Source of the DNA: Campylobacterales bacterium
GTDB lineage: Bacteria; Campylobacterota; Campylobacteria; Campylobacterales; Campylobacteraceae
Direction: 5' to 3'
Length of the DNA stretch: 64,000 bases
Assembly (NCBI GenBank): GCA_014859645.1
Contig: JACUTV010000002.1
Coordinates: 36,043 to 100,042 of the forward strand
The translations under genes were made by a program, and so were the position numbers. This document shows positions 61,259 through 64,000 of this stretch, piece after piece. The number at the start of each line of letters is the position of its first letter. The stretch's first letter is position 1. The notes under the pieces were generated by a model. It was not told where the DNA came from and made no database searches. It was given only the letters and a program-made list of their open reading frames with translations.

Positions 61259-62275
61259 CTAGGGAAGGGCGATGCGAAATGCCTTTGGCGCGTCTTGGAG
61301 GGTGATGGCACCTCCGTGGGCTTGGATGATTTGCAAGGATAGGGCGAGTCCTAGGCCGTTGCCTTTGGTTTTGGTGGTTTTAAAGGGTTCAAAGAGGATG
61401 TTGGAATTTTCGATAGGTTTGCCAGAATCTTGCATATCAAGGCAATGAAACCCGTTCTCCTTGGTGTAAGAAAGGGTGATGGTGCCCGTGTCGCTCTCGT
61501 CTTCTTCGATGGCATCGATGGCGTTAAACAGAAGGTTTTGAAAGACCAAGGAAAGCAAATCTTTATCCCCTTGGTAGGGAAGGTGCGGGAGGGTGAGGGT
61601 GAGGGTGATTTCTTTAGTGTAGGTGTAGTGAGACATGGCTTCTTCGCACTCGGAGCCAAGTTCGTCGAGGAAAAAAGAGCCCATGGAAGGTTGGATACCT
61701 TTGGAAAAGAGTAAGGTGGCTTTGATGATGCGCTCCACCCGCCAGATGGCTTTTTTCATCTCCAAGACGATGGGCTTGGTGGCCGTGTCTACTTTTTTAA
61801 ATAAGGTGGACGTGAGCAAAGAGATGGAACCGATAGGGTTGCGGATTTCGTGAGAAAGGTGGGCGGCGACTTGGCCCATGGAAGCCAAACGTTCTTTGCG
61901 TTTTTCACCTGTGATGTCGGTGGCGGAGATGATGGTTTTGTCGCCTTTTTGGACGATTTTGATGAGGTACGTGGCTTCGTTAAACTCTACTTCGTGGTGG
62001 CCTTGGGCGGTGTCGATGAGTTCTAAAAGTCCTTGGGTGCGTTCCGCTTCGCTGTTTTGCAAAAAAAGCGCTTTTGATTCGTCCAAGACCCACAAGGCGT
62101 TGGGCAAGGTTTCGACCACTTGGCGCAGGAAGGCTTGCAAGGAAAGGTAGGATTCGTTGAGGGTTTTGTACTCTTCTTCGATGACGTAGGTTTGGTTAAT
62201 GAGGGCTTCAAGGCCTTTTTTGAAACTCTCTTTCTCAGGAGCACTAAGGGAATGTAAAAACTGTTCATCGATCAT
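61259..62275 (-). CDS. flgS: Cytoplasmic sensor histidine kinase, FlgS-like
   Basis: ASMGQVAAHLSHEIRNPIGSISLLTSTL, NLLFNAIDAIEEDESDTGTITLSY, NGLGLALSLQIIQAHGG, no TM segment. FlgS identity is from overall architecture only. Confidence 0.65.
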   Translation of the reverse strand: MIDEQFLHSLSAPEKESFKKGLEALINQTYVIEEEYKTLNESYLSLQAFLRQVVETLPNALWVLDESKALFLQNSEAERTQGLLELIDTAQGHHEVEFNEATYLIKIVQKGDKTIISATDITGEKRKERLASMGQVAAHLSHEIRNPIGSISLLTSTLFKKVDTATKPIVLEMKKAIWRVERIIKATLLFSKGIQPSMGSFFLDELGSECEEAMSHYTYTKEITLTLTLPHLPYQGDKDLLSLVFQNLLFNAIDAIEEDESDTGTITLSYTKENGFHCLDMQDSGKPIENSNILFEPFKTTKTKGNGLGLALSLQIIQAHGGAITLQDAPKAFRIALP

Positions 62276-63092
62276 CGCGTAACCTTTCAAAGGCGTTTAG
62301 GTCATACAGCCACACCCGTTCGTCTTTCATGCGTTCTAGTTCCTTGCTAAACCCGCTTTTGGAAAAGAGCACAAAATGGGTTACATGTAAGGCGGCGCGC
62401 TCGCATTTGTGTTGCAACGCGGTGAGGATATTTTTGCACACTCTACGATTTTTCCACTTAGACTCTCCTGCAATCACGCGCCCATCTTCAAGCTCCAACA
62501 GCAAGTCGATTTCATGGCGTTTGTCCCAATAACTCCCTTGGTGTATGATGCCTAGGGGGGAGAGTTCTTGCAACAAAAGAGACTGGGAAAGGAGCTCAAA
62601 CCCAAGGCTTACGTAAGATTCAAAGCCCACATCTAACTGTTTTTGCATGCTTGCCACCTCTTCGTGGGGCGCGATGAAGGTAAACCAAAAGCGTGCAAAT
62701 TGGTGGCAAAAATGAATCTTATCTTCCGCGTGGTAATGGCGCAAGGATTTTTTGAGGCGTTGCTTGGGGTGGGTTTTAAGGGGAAGTTCGCGGGTTTTTT
62801 CCTTTTGGATGAAACCCGCGTCAAAGAGTTGTTTGTAGATGGCGCGGCCTTGGAGTTGGGAAATAGACTCTTTTTTGTAGATGGAGTGGATTTTACGGTC
62901 GCCTTTTGCCAGACGCATGAGAACAGCTTTGGCTTTGGGGGAAAGACCGCCTTCCATGCGGGGACGCAAGGTGTCAAGGTGGTCAAAAATAAAGACTTGG
63001 ATGGCTTCTTGGATGGGAAGATTGACGTCTTTTAGCGGCGGCGAAAAGCCTTCAAAAACGGAAAAATACTCCACAAAATCTTGGGGAAGCAA
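62265..63092 (-). CDS. DUF234-like nuclease-domain protein
   Basis: 275 aa. GSYWDKRHEIDLLLELEDGRVIAGESKWKNRR resembles a PD-(D/E)XK-type core (E-ID...E-K). Confidence 0.65.
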   Translation of the reverse strand: MLPQDFVEYFSVFEGFSPPLKDVNLPIQEAIQVFIFDHLDTLRPRMEGGLSPKAKAVLMRLAKGDRKIHSIYKKESISQLQGRAIYKQLFDAGFIQKEKTRELPLKTHPKQRLKKSLRHYHAEDKIHFCHQFARFWFTFIAPHEEVASMQKQLDVGFESYVSLGFELLSQSLLLQELSPLGIIHQGSYWDKRHEIDLLLELEDGRVIAGESKWKNRRVCKNILTALQHKCERAALHVTHFVLFSKSGFSKELERMKDERVWLYDLNAFERLRDDR

Positions 63093-63238
63093 GTGGGGAA
63101 GCGAACGGTAAAAGGCATGGGCATTTGAAGCGATGCGTTCTCCTTGTGATAACGCTTTTAAAGCAAAGCGGTGTCATTGTAGCAAGAGCGTCTTAAAAGG
63201 TACCTTTACATGTAAGGGCGGTATAATCGCGTAATTTA

Positions 63239-63475
63239 ATGGCAAGGAACACCATGGACGCACACCCCAATAACCCGTTGCACGGCGTGACGCTGGAGAA
63301 AATACTCACAGAACTTGAAGCTCAGTATGGCTTTGAAGAGTTAGCCCGTCGCATCAACATTCGCTGTTTTACCCACGACCCTTCGGTGAACTCCTCGTTG
63401 AAATTTTTGCGTAAAACCCCTTGGGCGAGGGCCAAAGTGGAGGCCTTGTACGTCCAAAGCAAAGCGCGTTCGTAA
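63239..63475 (+). CDS. VF530-like DNA-binding protein
   Basis: [63 protein letters not shown]. Start may be 63254. Confidence 0.85.
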   Translation: MARNTMDAHPNNPLHGVTLEKILTELEAQYGFEELARRINIRCFTHDPSVNSSLKFLRKTPWARAKVEALYVQSKARS

Positions 63476-63495
63476 GCGTACATGTAAGGATAAAA

Positions 63496-63927
63496 ATGGG
63501 ATACAAAAGCTGGTTTGAGGCCCATGCGCACAAACACGAAGCCTTGGTAGCGAAGTTAAAAACACAAGGCATTGAGGGTGAAGCCTTGGTGGCGTATTTT
63601 ATCTTTGAAAACATGGTTAAACGTGAGCCTGATTTTTGCCTGTTGTACGCTAGCGGTAAAAAGTGTCACGACAGGGCGTATTTGAACTGTTTTTTATGTG
63701 CCTGTCCCCATTTTCGCTTTAATGATGAAGGCTTACATGTAAGGGAAAATGGCGTCGTGGTCAAAAGCCGTTGCGCGGTACATTCGCGTTTTGCTAAGGT
63801 CTTTTGTTATGAGGGTGTGGAGCATTTGGATTGTTCGGAGTGCGTGGTGCCTCACAGCAAAGCGTTTGTGCGCGAACAACTTGATAAGGCATGGAAAGAG
63901 GTGATGAAGGCGTGTGAAGAAGACTGA
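63496..63927 (+). CDS. Cysteine-rich hypothetical protein
   Basis: MGYKSWFEAHAHKHEALVAKL..., with FCLLYASGKKCHDRAYLNCFLCACPHFRF. A ribosome-binding site supports ATG 63496 rather than 63421. Confidence 0.75.
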   Translation: MGYKSWFEAHAHKHEALVAKLKTQGIEGEALVAYFIFENMVKREPDFCLLYASGKKCHDRAYLNCFLCACPHFRFNDEGLHVRENGVVVKSRCAVHSRFAKVFCYEGVEHLDCSECVVPHSKAFVREQLDKAWKEVMKACEED

Positions 63928-64000
63928 GGATTTGGCGAAATATAAGGGTTGTAAGAGTACTATCACTGCTTTGAAAACGCGTCACAATGATGACGCAATA

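Larger units (their letters stand above)
940..63741. repeat. Highly iterated palindrome TACATGTA, extended consensus about TTACATGTAA(A)GG, dispersed
   Basis: 38 perfect 8-mers found by eye. Start positions: 940, 1406, 3445, 5885, 7494, 11177, 11339, 14745, 17098, 19620, 22638, 23785, 26094, 28429, 28647, 28669, 29696, 34327, 35651, 38029, 39720, 40771, 46271, 46285, 46796, 47055, 49869, 51219, 53934, 53987, 55564, 55606, 58418, 58829, 62383, 63207, 63479, 63734. Confidence 0.95.

Noticed and set aside
1-64000. CRISPR array, prophage, IS element or rRNA operon
   Set aside because: I saw no regularly spaced repeats, transposase or phage structural proteins, or rRNA sequence. The TACATGTA element is dispersed, not arrayed.

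Overview
The window is 64 kb of a Campylobacterota (epsilonproteobacterial) chromosome, judged from gene families and order and resembling Sulfurospirillum or relatives. It is mostly dense housekeeping and energy-metabolism genes: uvrC, nadB, guaA, hemD, purD, lptD, pnp, atpE, a TRAP transporter with D-lactate dehydrogenase-like oxidoreductase, oadGAB, pckA, argH, pheST, aroA, ispH, rpsA, serA, efp, dnaE, and a P-II/CBS/DUF1538 cluster. No CRISPR array, IS element or prophage is visible. The main signals outside routine annotation are: (1) a highly iterated palindrome, TACATGTA (usually TTACATGTAA, often followed by (A)GG), with 38 perfect copies found by eye where about 1 is expected; one inverted pair forms a 16-bp terminator stem between convergent genes, a known hallmark of DNA-uptake sequences; (2) a SelW/Rdx-like selenoprotein gene with an in-frame TGA in a CxxU motif, truncated in the ORF track; (3) an unlisted 38-aa LptM-like lipoprotein whose start codon and that of a divergent DUF721 gene sit in one perfect palindrome; (4) a structured RNA between hemD and purD with a 12-bp closing helix and a 6S-like GGUUGCAGCCU segment; (5) a small XRE-regulator operon in an AT-rich island with an orphan terminator.
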